From assembly GCF_000143535.2 (NCBI RefSeq), contig NC_037311.1, positions 2,542,001-2,606,000 of the forward strand: DNA of 64,000 nucleotides, written 5' to 3'. Every line of letters begins with the position of its first letter. Position 1 is the stretch's first letter. The translations under genes and the position numbers were made by a program. The DNA comes from Botrytis cinerea B05.10. Its lineage: Eukaryota > Ascomycota > Leotiomycetes > Helotiales > Sclerotiniaceae. Under the pieces are notes generated by a model, which saw only the letters and a program-made list of their open reading frames with translations, did no database searches and was not told the DNA's origin. Of the stretch, positions 23,558-34,602 are shown piece after piece.

Positions 23558-25811
23558 GGCCTCTGATACAGCATGAGCATGGGGGCTGATTCCAGCGTGG
23601 GTCAGCAGCTGCCAAGATACGGGTCGCACCGTGAAACTCGCGCCCTGGCACTTTTAGAGCACTCTACTGTTGATGATGGTCAGGGGTGGATGGTGTGGTG
23701 GATGTGGGTTTACAATTTACGGAGAGACGAGACGACGACATGATCGTCTGTTTTCTCAATCCATTTTGTCTATAGATCGTTGCATCTACATTGGCATCAG
23801 AGGCGTTGGGCTTTACCTACGTGGTTTTTAAAAGTTGCGAAGAAACTTGCCTGGTATAGCACTGTTTAAAGGGGGCATTGGGCTTATACCATCGTTGCAT
23901 TTGCGTTCGCGTTGCGCGCTGGATTTCATTATAGGATGGAGTTTAATACTGCTGATACCCATTAAAATTAATATGGCTTGCCACTATTTCTCATATATGA
24001 CCTATTTTTGCTGTCAAAGTGATCACATGCATTATGACCTGGTATCGAATCTTTTATGGTTGTACGTGCTGAGCATATATACGATTGATGGACTTGTGAA
24101 TTTCACATAGTGACTATTGATCAACGACCAAAAGCTACGTATAGAAAGATTATTGAATTTCATTTTTTAGATTGAATGAATTAATGAGGTCTTTCCATGT
24201 CGAGCCTTAAATAAAATAGAATTTTAGGCCGTTCAAAATTTCGATTTTATGCGAAGAACAACAGTTCTCCATTTTCACTTGAGGAACCAAATACTCAATT
24301 ACAGCGACAACAGCATCTCCCTAAACTTATTAATGATAACAGCAATCAAATTTGGCATATTTCACAAACCATAAAATCTCAAACAAATCAACAGTGAAGA
24401 TCTCGTGGAGCATTCTATTATTTTCAAACTTGGCTTTATCGCGGCAAGTGATGAATCGACGTTAGTGAAGGTCAATTTCGTTGCCGATAATAAATCATTT
24501 ACTGTCATGAAAAAGGTCATAGACTAAGATTCACAGATTGTTTGATCACAAAAGCCAAGTATCATCCAATTAATCCAATCCGTCAAAGTTTACAAGGAAG
24601 AATGTTCAGCTACCAAACCTTCCAGAACATAACCGACACGCTGCACACCTCTCTACATTAGCTCTTCCTGGATATACACGTGAGTTTATATACCAGACGC
24701 TTTTTAGACGATTCAGCTGGACTCGATATGCTTGTGCGGTGAAGGAGTTCTGCTAAGTTTAGTATGGAACAATTCTCGGACCGGGAACAAACATCAGCGA
24801 CGTGGTGGTGGAGAGGGAGGCACGTTACTGGAATATTTGCAGGTTTGGAGACCGGAGTGTATGGGCCGAGTAAAATTTTGCTATTGAGTTCCATAAATAA
24901 CAGCAGTGGAAATAATAATATAATTGGAGTGTTACAGACAGTCTTCCACGATGATTGCCAAAAATCCCGCTTTGCCGCGGACATAAGTTTCGAAAGACCT
25001 AAGCCACGAGTTTGAAATTTGAGGGATGCGGAAAACAGGAAACATAATATATCCAGAGCAAAGGGAGTCAAAGCCCTTCTAGAAACTACATAATATTTGA
25101 ATCCCAGTCATTGAAGCCCGTGTGATGCTAATTGATACTGGACTAAGAAATTGATCTCAGCTGAGTTATTGCAGGAGAGACCGATCATGCTATACTCTGG
25201 TGATATTTAACAGACTTCTATAAAGCTTAGGCTTCAATGAAATGACACAAAAGGTGCCCGGAAGATCTTTTGAGCAGTGAACTAGATGAAAACTTGTTTG
25301 GTACGACGACAGAAATGCTAGGTGTTCTGAGACGAATAATTCGGCCGACTTCTTCGGGAAATAGTCTGAACAGAAATAGCCGTGTATAACGAACAAGCAT
25401 GCATGTCGTCGTCAAGTAAAACTGAAACAAGAACTACCCAGGTCTTTCATGCCTAAGTAGAGAGAAAGGTATGATTTCCATACAAATTACTCAATCATAT
25501 ATCAGCATTCCTCACACTTCGGCCTCAGTAATTTTCTCGTTTCTCTTCACCCCATCCATTTCTCAGGTCACGTTGGCAGAGAGAAAAGCAGAGGCGTGAA
25601 AAATTTATCCTGAATACCAACAGGTACGTCCATCATATACGGCCGGCGCGAAGTGCCCTTCTATGCCTTGACGGCGAACAAGGGGTATACACACACACCT
25701 AGATAGCAGCAGGTTTATGGAATTGATTGGGTCTTGTTTTGACGGGGAGATTAAACAGCGTTTTGTACCCCAAAGTGTTTTTTTCGAGTTTCCAGATTGA
25801 TCTTGTATAAA
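23558..25811. other. Intergenic, no supported gene
   Basis: Open frames of up to 137 codons occur (24658..25071 minus, 24764..25015 plus), but they lie antisense to one another and show no domain. The right part is AT-rich and presumably contains the 3' flank of the minus-strand gene that ends at 25812. Confidence 0.45.
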
Positions 25812-27380
25812 TTACATTTTTACTCGCTTCGACGCATTGCTATCAATTTCCAAGCTTTTTCGAGAAACAGATTTACTATTCTCTTGACTAATACTACCCG
25901 ACTTACCAGACTCCACTAATACATAAGTAAGGAAAAGACTTTTTTGTCTAAGATAAACGCTCTTGTTACAAGGGTCTAGAGCAGCAGTACGAGCAGCGTT
26001 GCCCAGCTTCATAAAATGATCCAACGACGAACTTATCTCGGCATTATAGCGCAGTTTATCGGCCCATGCAATCGTTCTGGCTATATCTTTAATGAGCCAT
26101 AAGTTTCTTTTCTCCCATAGCCCGAGGGTATTGGTGGAATCGGAATCCAGTGGGTCGTAGAAAAACAATGCAGAGCACCAGCACAAGGTAGTATCAAATG
26201 CACTAGTATTTGATGTACGGATGCAACTAGCCAGAGTTGATAATTTGGTAGTTAAATGTGTGTGGTTGTTAATATCCAAGTTTACCAGTAGTGCCGCTTC
26301 TAACCATCTTGCTAATCTCGAGCTAAGTATCTGCGATGCTTCTAAATTATGGTCGGATTGTTTGTCCAATTCTCTAGGATTCAACTGGGCAAATTGTTCC
26401 TTAGCGAGCTGTTCCTCATCTGAATCCACATTGAAGTCTATTCCGATGTCCTTTTCGATGTCCTTTTCGATATTGTCGAAGTCTATTTCACCATCTGACA
26501 ACTCCTCACAGTTAGGAGAGAAAATGCCATGCACCGATGTAGACGGTGAACTAGTTGGGTAGTTCGGGACAGTCGGAGAATTTGGGACAGTTGAGATCCG
26601 ACCTGGTGTTTCTGCAATCGCCACTTCGCTAAGATTGGGTGGTGGCGTTTTCTGTTCGAGAATAATCGGTGGTGACCGGGGAACCTGCACACGATTCTCG
26701 GTATATGCCGGTGGTAGTGATTTCCATTCCACTAATTCAGGCACTTGTTCAATGTATGTTTCCTTCGTGCTTGTTTTGTGTGTATCGATGGGAGCATTGC
26801 TTAAGCGTTTATGAAGTTGTTCTAAGCCCACTAGCGCATAACTATTTGGCTTGATGTATACAGTGAAGATTGTCGTATTAGAAAGAGATTCAAGGGCAAG
26901 AAGCAATTTTGCTGAGGTTTTAGTCCGAGGTTTGATATTCTCATTAGGTTTCTTCTCCATAACGATAAACCCCTTCGCATTTAGATCGAATTGTATACAG
27001 ATAACATATAGCGAATCGCTGATTTTAGCATCGTGGATAGCAGAAACGTCGTCAAAAGATAAATCATCGATATTCGACACGGAACAAGGCTTAAAAGCAT
27101 CTGCAAAATTGGCATCTGGAGGAACAACCAATACCATTTCTATGTCCTGCTTTTTCCCTCCAAGTATAATAGATATTTGAAGAGTGAAGTGAATGTGAAT
27201 ATGTCCTTCTGCATTGTAGTACGCCTCCATAAAAAAATTGAGATCCTGCCCGTTACGATTTGAACGAGAACCTAGTGTGCAGGATGTACCTGATTCATCT
27301 TTCCATTTCACAAACACTCTCTCGCGGAGGACTCGTTGTAGCTTGAATTTGTCAATCAGAATCTTAGTGGGGTTCGACAT
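25812..27380 (-). CDS. Unrecognised protein, 522 aa, with disordered acidic middle
   Basis: A single long exon. The ATG at 27380 (protein begins M-S-N-P-T-K) is preferred because the frame upstream of it to 27452 opens only with GTG. Residues ~1-210 look globular, with alternating hydrophobic strands and charged turns. Residues ~225-370 are Pro/Ser/Thr- then Asp/Glu-rich, including a doubled E-K-D-I. Residues ~375-495 return to an ordered, helix-rich segment with Trp and Cys (C-W-C-S-A-L-F-F-Y). The C-terminus is Ser/Lys-rich and ends with K-R-V-K-M, a possible nuclear signal. No known domain is visible. A 522-codon frame without interruption in AT-rich DNA is unlikely by chance. It could be lineage-specific. 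A short upstream exon is possible. Confidence 0.7.
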   Translation of the reverse strand: MSNPTKILIDKFKLQRVLRERVFVKWKDESGTSCTLGSRSNRNGQDLNFFMEAYYNAEGHIHIHFTLQISIILGGKKQDIEMVLVVPPDANFADAFKPCSVSNIDDLSFDDVSAIHDAKISDSLYVICIQFDLNAKGFIVMEKKPNENIKPRTKTSAKLLLALESLSNTTIFTVYIKPNSYALVGLEQLHKRLSNAPIDTHKTSTKETYIEQVPELVEWKSLPPAYTENRVQVPRSPPIILEQKTPPPNLSEVAIAETPGRISTVPNSPTVPNYPTSSPSTSVHGIFSPNCEELSDGEIDFDNIEKDIEKDIGIDFNVDSDEEQLAKEQFAQLNPRELDKQSDHNLEASQILSSRLARWLEAALLVNLDINNHTHLTTKLSTLASCIRTSNTSAFDTTLCWCSALFFYDPLDSDSTNTLGLWEKRNLWLIKDIARTIAWADKLRYNAEISSSLDHFMKLGNAARTAALDPCNKSVYLRQKSLFLTYVLVESGKSGSISQENSKSVSRKSLEIDSNASKRVKM

Positions 27381-27525
27381 GATTTGCCTGTAATTATAAT
27401 TAGTAACAAGCACAGTAAAAGGACAATTTAATTTGAAAATGACAGCCCACACTTCACGTGTGATTCCCAGCCCACCCAGGCTATAGAGCAGCCTTGACTC
27501 TTGGCGAAATAAGGTATAGTTGTAG

Positions 27526-27703
27526 TAAATGCTGAAGGACTATCACTGGCGGGGTTATTCTAGCAGTAAATGCTGGAGGACTACCACTAGCGGGGTTGTT
27601 CTAAGCAGCAGATGCTGAAGGACTACCACAGGCGGGGTTGTTCTATGTAGCAGATACTGAAAGATTACCACAGGCGGGATTGTTCCAAGCAGCAGGTACT
27701 GAC
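27526..27703. repeat. Tandem repeat, four copies of a ~42-bp unit
   Basis: Four imperfect direct copies of 41-42 bases, each containing GCTGAAGGACTACCAC followed by GGCGGGGTTGTTCTA, lie end to end. Copies start near 27531, 27572, 27614 and 27656. The unit is non-coding and lies ~150 bases upstream of the 25.8-27.4 kb gene. To the right (27725-27880) follow degenerate GAT/GATAGA simple repeats. Confidence 0.85.
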
Positions 27704-28916
27704 AACACAATATAGGAGAAATTTTGTTTCGCGATAGACGATGTGCGATAGAGATAGATATAAATACGACGATGGAAATGGAAATGGAGGAACCTAGGGA
27801 TATGTAAATATCGATAGAAATTAAGATAGTGATAGAAATAAGGATGGCGGTTGAGATAGAGATGGTGATGGAAAGACAGCGTTTGACGTGTCATGGAAAG
27901 AAAGTTTACCGCGACGAGGCGCGGCAAGAAAACAGCCAGCCGAAGACTAGTCCAAATATGGTATAGTCCTGCTGACATAAGATTCTCGTAATCAACTTCG
28001 ACATTGTGTTACCTAGTTACAGCTTATTATTTTCCAACCATATTCTTCTCGCCTTTCAGTCAAAATCGTATCTTCACTGTTTTTGTAGTCTGTAGTCCTT
28101 GGAAATGAACTTAAATCTAGAGGCGGGATTTCTTCGTGATCGTCTGGCGTTCCATCAAGTAGTCTGCCATGTGATATTATATTCAAGCGCCGTAAAACTA
28201 TCAGGAGACGACTCGTAGTATATGTTCTGAATATCCTGGCGCACACTTGTAGATTAAACTGCAAGCATTGGGATTGCCTAGGTTCTTTGGATCAACATCA
28301 TCGGAACAAATCTGCTGGTGGTAGAATCCTTCGTTCTCTGATACAGGCAAAGTTTTTTTTTTAGAAAACGGGCAATCGCACAATGTATATTCTTGAACCC
28401 TTTTAATATCTTTCTACGTACCGCGGATACCTTGAACCTCGTCATATCCACAATCGGAACTGTTGACTATTCCGTTGCACGGACTATGCAGACTGGGCAC
28501 GAACTCCAGGATCATATCGAAAGTCTAATACCGCAGCTAAGTAGTTGATGCATTGCAGATTACCAGTATCGTTGACGCACTCGTCACGTCCCCTAAGCCT
28601 TACATGGCACAGTACTTCTTAGCCAGAGCCGTACAAGTAGTAGTGCTTTAGAAAGGATGGTCATTTTTTTTTGGGAATGATTGCACTGTGTTGATCTCAG
28701 TCGTCATGTCCGGTGCTATCGAGGCGGCTCTTCAAGAACAAATATGTCGTGAAACGACTTTCATATTTGCTTAACTTTCCGAGATCATAATCGTTGTTGG
28801 CTGCTCGTTGTTGATTCCGGAAAGAAGTAAAGTGGTGTGTATCTCCCTTGATATAGGGATAGGGAAAGGATAAACAATAAACCAAATCAGAAGAGCGAGC
28901 CATCATACAGGTTGCA
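27704..28916. other. Intergenic with GATA-type simple sequence
   Basis: The first ~200 bases consist of diverged GATAGA/GATGGAAAT repeats, whose minus-strand translation (His/Tyr/Arg-rich) is an artefact of the repeats. The rest shows no supported gene. Confidence 0.5.
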
Positions 28917-29480
28917 TTATGTCGCGTTCGTTCTTTGTGTATTCTGTTGAATGTGTAATGTTTCCTTCGAGTATTTTTCAACCTCTGCCTTGAATAATTG
29001 ACTATGGTCAAATTCTTGGACTCTACTATCCATCAATTCCCATTCTATAGGTTCAACAGCTAAAGGGCCATCACTTATGAATTCCAATCCTATGAGTCCT
29101 GTATCAAGAGGGCCATCGTATGGGTAGATCACTTCTTTCGTTGAAATTTGGCTTGCTTGATCCACAGTTACAGAACCACAGGCCAAACGAAGACTTCTTC
29201 CAGTCTCACCAGTTTCTCCTTTCTCTACCGCTCTCGAGTCCGTTAGCACACAATTGTAATTTTTCGATCCTCCAAGCATTGATGACCTTTTGGTTGAATC
29301 CATTTCTAAAGAATTTGGGACCACAAGCCCTAGTTCCGCAGAGTTCTTCGCAAAGTTGGGGAACAAGGTAATTATGTCCCATTGCTGAAAAAGTGACGAA
29401 ATTGATGCATGACTTTGCAAGTTCTGTAAGGGACCTACTGTACCGAGAGAGCTTGCTAGATCTAGGCTGATAAATGTCAT
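28917..29480 (-). CDS. Hypothetical protein, 187 aa
   Basis: An uninterrupted 188-codon frame starting with ATG at 29480. The product is mildly acidic, Ser/Leu/Glu-rich and has no Cys-rich motif, signal peptide or membrane helix. No family was recognised. The sense composition is protein-like and the opposite strand is broken into short frames, but there is no splice evidence or domain. It is the next minus-strand open frame on the 3' side of the NLR gene; no functional link can be shown. Confidence 0.4.
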   Translation of the reverse strand: MTFISLDLASSLGTVGPLQNLQSHASISSLFQQWDIITLFPNFAKNSAELGLVVPNSLEMDSTKRSSMLGGSKNYNCVLTDSRAVEKGETGETGRSLRLACGSVTVDQASQISTKEVIYPYDGPLDTGLIGLEFISDGPLAVEPIEWELMDSRVQEFDHSQLFKAEVEKYSKETLHIQQNTQRTNAT

Positions 29481-30091
29481 TTTGTACCTGTGCTCTAACG
29501 ATTAGCGTTGTTGAAGGCGGTCGTGGTATGGAAAGATCAGTACTCAGTAGTCAAAGTAGGAAAGACAGTAGAGAGTTCGAAAATATGGTGAGGTTGAGGA
29601 AGCGGGGTTTAGTTAGTAACCACGACACCTGGTAGTAGCGAACAAGAAAAGCAAAAAGGTGGAAAGAAATCAGATTCAAGCAGTGGGGAGAAAAAAGGCA
29701 GTTAGCAAAAACGCTCAAGGGTAAAAAGACGATTTCATACTCATTTTCAAACTCAGGATGTAAGTTAAACCTGGATGGCTTGGTTCTAAAATATCGATCG
29801 GGTCAAATTTCCTACGAGGTATTTCTTTTTACTTCACTGTTTGCAGGTCAGTGTATCTATTTTTTTTTTATTCTTCGTGCCCTAATCTTCTTAGGTTTGC
29901 TTCACTACAAAGATTGGCCTTCTTTGTAGCCTTTCTGTTGGCACCTGTTTAAGATCCTAATCATAAGGAAGATTCTACCGTAAAAACATTAATAGCAGAG
30001 CGGGCCTGATTTTGCAACACCTTCCTTTTATTTTTACTCGCTAATCTGATCTCGCTTTCATATACACCACCTGATTCGTTCCAAAAAAAAA
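29481..30091. other. Intergenic, no supported gene
   Basis: AT-rich spacer with several poly-T/poly-A tracts between the hypothetical gene and the purine-rich (minus strand) tail region behind the NLR gene. No coding signal was seen. Confidence 0.5.
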
Positions 30092-30277
30092 TTAAAATTT
30101 CTGTTTAGCCTTGCTTCTTTTTTTCTCTTCTTCGCTGTGAGTCCTTTTCTCCTCATTTTCTATCTCTCCATTCTTTATCACCTCGTGCTACTTCTCTTTA
30201 TTCTCTATTTCTTCATTCTGAATCTCCTCATCGTCTATCTCTTTTTGTTCCATACGCTTCTCTTCAAGCAGCTGTCT
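30092..30277 (-). other. In-frame Glu/Lys-rich extension behind the NLR stop codon
   Basis: Directly after the TAA (30280..30278) that ends the WD40 protein, the same frame runs on for 62 codons, interrupted only by one TAG (30190..30188), until TAA at 30094..30092. The translation is dominated by Glu, Lys, Asp, Gln and Ile (for example E-E-I-Q-N-E-E-I-E-N-K-E-K), like a charged coiled-coil or disordered tail. It may be the remnant of a longer C-terminus, or a 3' UTR whose purine-rich strand simply has few stops. Confidence 0.35.
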
Positions 30278-33200
30278 TTATAACTGTTCACCTCCGGAAA
30301 ATCTTTCCAATGCTCCTTTTTTTAATGATTCGGCATCCGAGTCTATTGTACCTTCCCAAACACATGGATCTTCAGTGGAATCTTCATAATCTCCCTTAAC
30401 TGTCACATAACGATCTTCAACAATGATGCCCCCCGATATATCCAAATCTTCCTCAACCTCATCTTCATCCATATCTACTTCGCCTCCCCAGACACCTATG
30501 TCCTTAGCAAATGCCTCATTGTCATCATTCCTAATTTTCATGCGAAATGTCTTTCCAGAAGGATATCCCATGGCTATCATACCCCTACGACTAGTCATGC
30601 AAGATGGTCGATACTCAAATGGAAGCCAAAGGATATTTCGTTCTCCGTTGGAGTTTTTTTCGACTATCCAATCATTTGAGTGGCTCAACTTGTAAAATCG
30701 CTTAACAGTAGGTAGTCTCGCGAATCGACCATGTGAACTTATCGAACTCGGATGATCCTCTATTTTCCGTAGTAGCTTGCCTGTTGTTGTACTCCAAAGC
30801 TGAATTTCATGGTCGAAACCAAATGCTAAAACCTTGCCATCCGGTGAGAACGCTGCCGAATGCCAATGTTTCTTGTTCACAAAACTGGGTAATTTTTGCA
30901 GAAGCTTCCCTGTTTGTGAACTGCAAAGCTTACTTTCACAGACATAGGCATCGCTCCAAAGCACCATGGTGCTATCAAGTGAGAATATAATCCAGTTGAT
31001 ATTTTCTCTGTCACTATCGAGTTCATGCAATAGTTTACCTTCTGCTGCATCCCACAATTCGATTGTGTGGCTATGTCTCTTAGTAATCGCTATTATTTTG
31101 TTGTTCGGCGAGAACTGAATTGGGAGTTGTGTTTGATAATTCAGCCAGGTATTGAAAAGCGTCTGTTGAAATTCACCTGTTTCCACGTCTTGAAGTCGAA
31201 TTCTTCGGTTAAAAAAATGATCTATAGCCAGCATCCTACCATCTGATGACAGTTTAAGCCCACGAATGCCGTTCTTAATCGGATTTCCATCAATTTTTGG
31301 TGGTGGCATATCTATCAAGGTCTTGATATCCCAAAGCCTAACTGTTTTGTCGAAAGAGCTCGAAGCAATAATCTTGCTATCAGGCGAGAATAAGATTTTT
31401 GTCACCCCTGATAAATGACCTTTTAATGTCTGCACTGGTTCGCCTGATATGTACCAAAGTCTGATTGTTCTGTCTTGGGAGGCTGAAGCCATCATCTGGC
31501 CATTAGGTGAAAATGCGACGTCTCTAATATCGTAAAAGTGACCATTAAATGTTTGTAATAATACGCCTTCCCTTGCATTCCAAAGCTGAACCGACATTTC
31601 AAATACCAAAGCTATCATCTGACTATTGGGTGAAAATACTGGCTTTACCGAGGGCTGGTGATACTTATGCACCCACAGTAATTCGTACCCTACCTCTGCT
31701 CTCCAAACCCTAATTTCTCCCCCACGATCAATCGAAGCTATCAATTTGCTATTCGGTGAAAAGGTGATTGATTGGTCATATCTTTGTTCATTTTCTGCAT
31801 TGTTACTGAATGAATGCAACAATTTTCCTTCCATATTCGAAAGGCCAATGTCCCCGTTTTTCATAAGTGAAGCAACCATTTTGTTGTCGGGCGAGACAAG
31901 AACAGAATTTACTTTGGTAGAATGATGTTCAGATCCATATAGTAGTTGCGAAGGATGATCGCTATTCATAGTCCAAAGCCGGACCGTATGGTCACAAGAG
32001 CATGAAGTTATCGTTTTATCATCGAGAGAGAAGAAGATTGAATTTACCACACCTGAATGCCCGGTGAATATATGAAGTAATTCACCCGTCACTGTATTCC
32101 AAATTCGAATTTTGGCATCGTCAGAGCTAGAAGCAATCATTCTGCTATCTGGTGAGAAAGTCGCCTTTAAATCCCAATAACTTATAGGATGGTGGTATAA
32201 TTGTAGCAGTCTACCGGTAGCAACATCATAAAGACGAAGTTGGCAATCAGAAGAGCTGGAAGCGACCATATTTCCATTGGGTGAAAAGGCAATATCGTGT
32301 ATGAAATCGGCGTGACCTTCAAGTATTTGAATACCCGGAGTCCAATTTGATCTTTTTCTAGTAATTTCATATAACCAGGGTGGGATACATCTTTTGAACG
32401 TTTGCCGAATTATGTTCTTCTTGGGGGCAAAGAAAAGAGCTGATGAGTATATCTGCAAAGGTGCTTGTTCAATACCGGATCTATTGAAACTGATGAATTG
32501 CTCAGCATCATGGATAAAACGATAAAGCTCCGACTTTTCAACATGCTTCAAATTTGTTAGCAATGCTTTTCAATATCAACATGGGTACGAAACTAGAGAC
32601 GAGTCAAACTGACCGAAGTGTAAGACTTCAAATCGTTCATAACAATGATGCTCTCTGGAGTTTGTTTTGTCAAGCTCATAACTTCGAGCCAATGCAGGAA
32701 ATATTTGATTAAGAAGTTGTGAAGTAAGCCATCATCACCCTGCTTGGAATTGCTTTTATAGAGATGATTCATCCAGTGACAGCATGAATATTCGACATCA
32801 AGCAGATATTTTGCCTTCTTTTCCTCATCAATCTCAGCAATGCAAGTCCCAGGTTCCACGTCGCATCCGTTCGCTCTCAACTTCTCCATAGTAATTAAGC
32901 ATCTCTTAAATAGTTCTTCATGAGCTTTCTGCTCTTTGAATCCGAACGCTCGTATTTTTAAATGTTTTTGAAAATGTTTGATGAGGAATAATGGCCCAGA
33001 AAAGCTGGAAGTACAAATTCGATGATACGAGAAAATTGCTGTAGTGAAAAAGCTCGCATAGATCAGTAAACTCTTGGTCCAATAGAGAATAATAGCGGCA
33101 GGGAGAATTAGAAGTGCCAAGTCACAGGCAGACTCGAGGTATATTCTGCTTAGTACTAGATCCATCGAAAGTAGAAGTTTATTGAGTCCACCGGTAGACG

Positions 33201-34602
33201 AAAAAAAAGATGGAAGAGGCGGAATAGATCGGAGATGATCTTTTAGCGACAAATGGATGAACTGAAATCGTTTGTTCAATTTTGCTTTTACGATTATGTG
33301 TTTCAGGCTTCCAAGGCTTGTCTGCACCTTGATATCATCGCTATCGACCATCAAACAAATCTCAGCCCTTGTGAGAGGACGAATAGCAATGTAAATGCAT
33401 TGAATTATTTGGAAAGAAATCTGGCGCCTGGACTCTGGTATGTTCATCAGAATCCGATTGTACATATCATCCAACCCTCTTGGCAACCAGGTATTAGCGG
33501 ATTCAGGGCGGCGGATTACTTGTTCCAACATCGCAGTGTTATTTTTCAATTCATTAATTGCTAGAGAGACCCAGAGGAACGTCCCGTCAGCACGTCTAAG
33601 CAAGGTTTCTTTTAAATGATTCTTATTTTTGTCGTCAATATAACTTATTCGGTCGACGTTCTCTGAGATGAATGCTTTGATATCTTCTATTCGTCTTTCA
33701 CTGTATTCTTTGTCCAAATCATCCAAATCAATACTTAAGTCCGTTCGAATATTGTTTTGCAATGGGCGGCTGATGATAATTGTTTTGATCCCCTGGTCGT
33801 TCCCTCGGTTGGATACATAGAGATCTTCCAGTTTTGCTTGGAGGAACGAAATCGAGTCATCATCGCATTCATCGAGTCCGTCCAAGATTAGCACTATATT
33901 TTCTGGAATATGTTTGACCATAGACTTGAAGATACGCCACAAATTTTCCCTGTAAAAATTACTGGCGAGCTTTTGATTCTGACGACGGCAGCTATCAAAC
34001 TCACCCAAAATATCCTGGTATAGGTCGTTGTTTGCTTTTAAAAGCTGACAGATGAGACTCCGAAGCACAGATAATGCCGAGTTGCGTTGAGAGTTACTGC
34101 TGTCGCAATAGTATTCTAAAACAAGATGACTTGGCTCTCGAGAGTCTACAAGCGAAACCCAGCGGCTCGCCAGATAGATAGAAAGGTATGTTTTCCCTTT
34201 TCCAGGACCACCATACATCCAGAGAAAATTATTGGAATTTGGTATCCAGCTCTGCTCGAAAATCTGAAATTCCTTGACTTTTTGGATCCATTTGCAGGTA
34301 TCTGGGACAGGGTAACCGTTGCGACTGCAGATTCCTTCTCTATCGTCTTCAGGGTGCGTTAGAAATAATGCATTGTAACATTCATCCTGATCGATCTTTT
34401 GTTTTTGAGACACTGTCCAAATATATTAAAGTCAGTCTCTACCCCAAATAAATATAGTAGATCTGAGAAGCCGCTTAGGATACTTGCAATCCGGAGGCAG
34501 TGGAATGTTCACATTGCCCACGATTGGGCCATTAATCTGAATGTTCGCATTTCCTGCTAGTGTATTTCCACTTGCGACAAATGATTTGATTTCAACAGCC
34601 AT
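30278..34602 (-). CDS. NACHT-WD40 NLR with N-terminal amyloid-type motif
   Basis: Three exons, 34602..34488, 34412..32614 and 32545..30278, give ~1393 residues. Intron 1 fits phase only as a GC-AG intron (GCAAGT donor, CTGAC branch, ACAG acceptor). Intron 2 is GTCAGT...GCTAAC...GAAG in phase 0. Exon 1 encodes little but a Gly/Asn-rich peptide with the core A-N-I-Q-I-N-G-P-I (residues 8-33), matching a repeat in the divergent neighbour. The NACHT domain follows: Walker A G-G-P-G-K-G-K-T, Walker B I-L-D-G-L-D-E-C-D-D-D, then the I-I-I-S-R-P sensor. The winged-helix/linker region contains an unusually hydrophobic block (33020-33140). The C-terminus has roughly 11-12 diverged WD40 blades (G-H...W-D/R-L-W), expected to form the ligand-sensing propeller, and an acidic tail. 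By analogy with NWD2-type receptors, ligand-induced oligomerisation would expose the amyloid motif and template the effector. The receptor call is firm; the signalling role is inferred. Confidence 0.88.
34504..34581 (-). other. Amyloid-type motif r0 of the NLR (residues 8-33)
   Basis: The segment has the order N-x8-Q-I-N-G-P-I with flanking G-N pairs (N13, Q22, N24, G25). It shares Q-I-N-G-P-I exactly with the first repeat of the HeLo-like protein encoded at 36093..36164. Asn/Gln/Gly spacing and alternating hydrophobics fit a beta-solenoid amyloid motif of the HET-s-related kind. Its placement at the very N-terminus, directly before NACHT, is that of receptor-side motifs. Confidence 0.65.

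Noticed and set aside
24658..25071. 137-codon minus-strand frame with a hydrophobic middle
   Set aside because: An 83-codon plus-strand frame overlaps it antisense, neither shows a domain, and there is no clear start context or intron support.
27643..27978. Minus-strand open frame rich in His, Tyr, Arg and Phe
   Set aside because: It is the translation of degenerate GATAGA/GATGGAAAT simple repeats and part of the 42-bp minisatellite; composition follows the repeat, not a protein.
30278..32545. Highly similar WD40 repeats under concerted evolution, as in some heterokaryon-incompatibility NLRs
   Set aside because: The blades here differ strongly from each other at the DNA and protein level, so there is no sign of internal repeat homogenisation.
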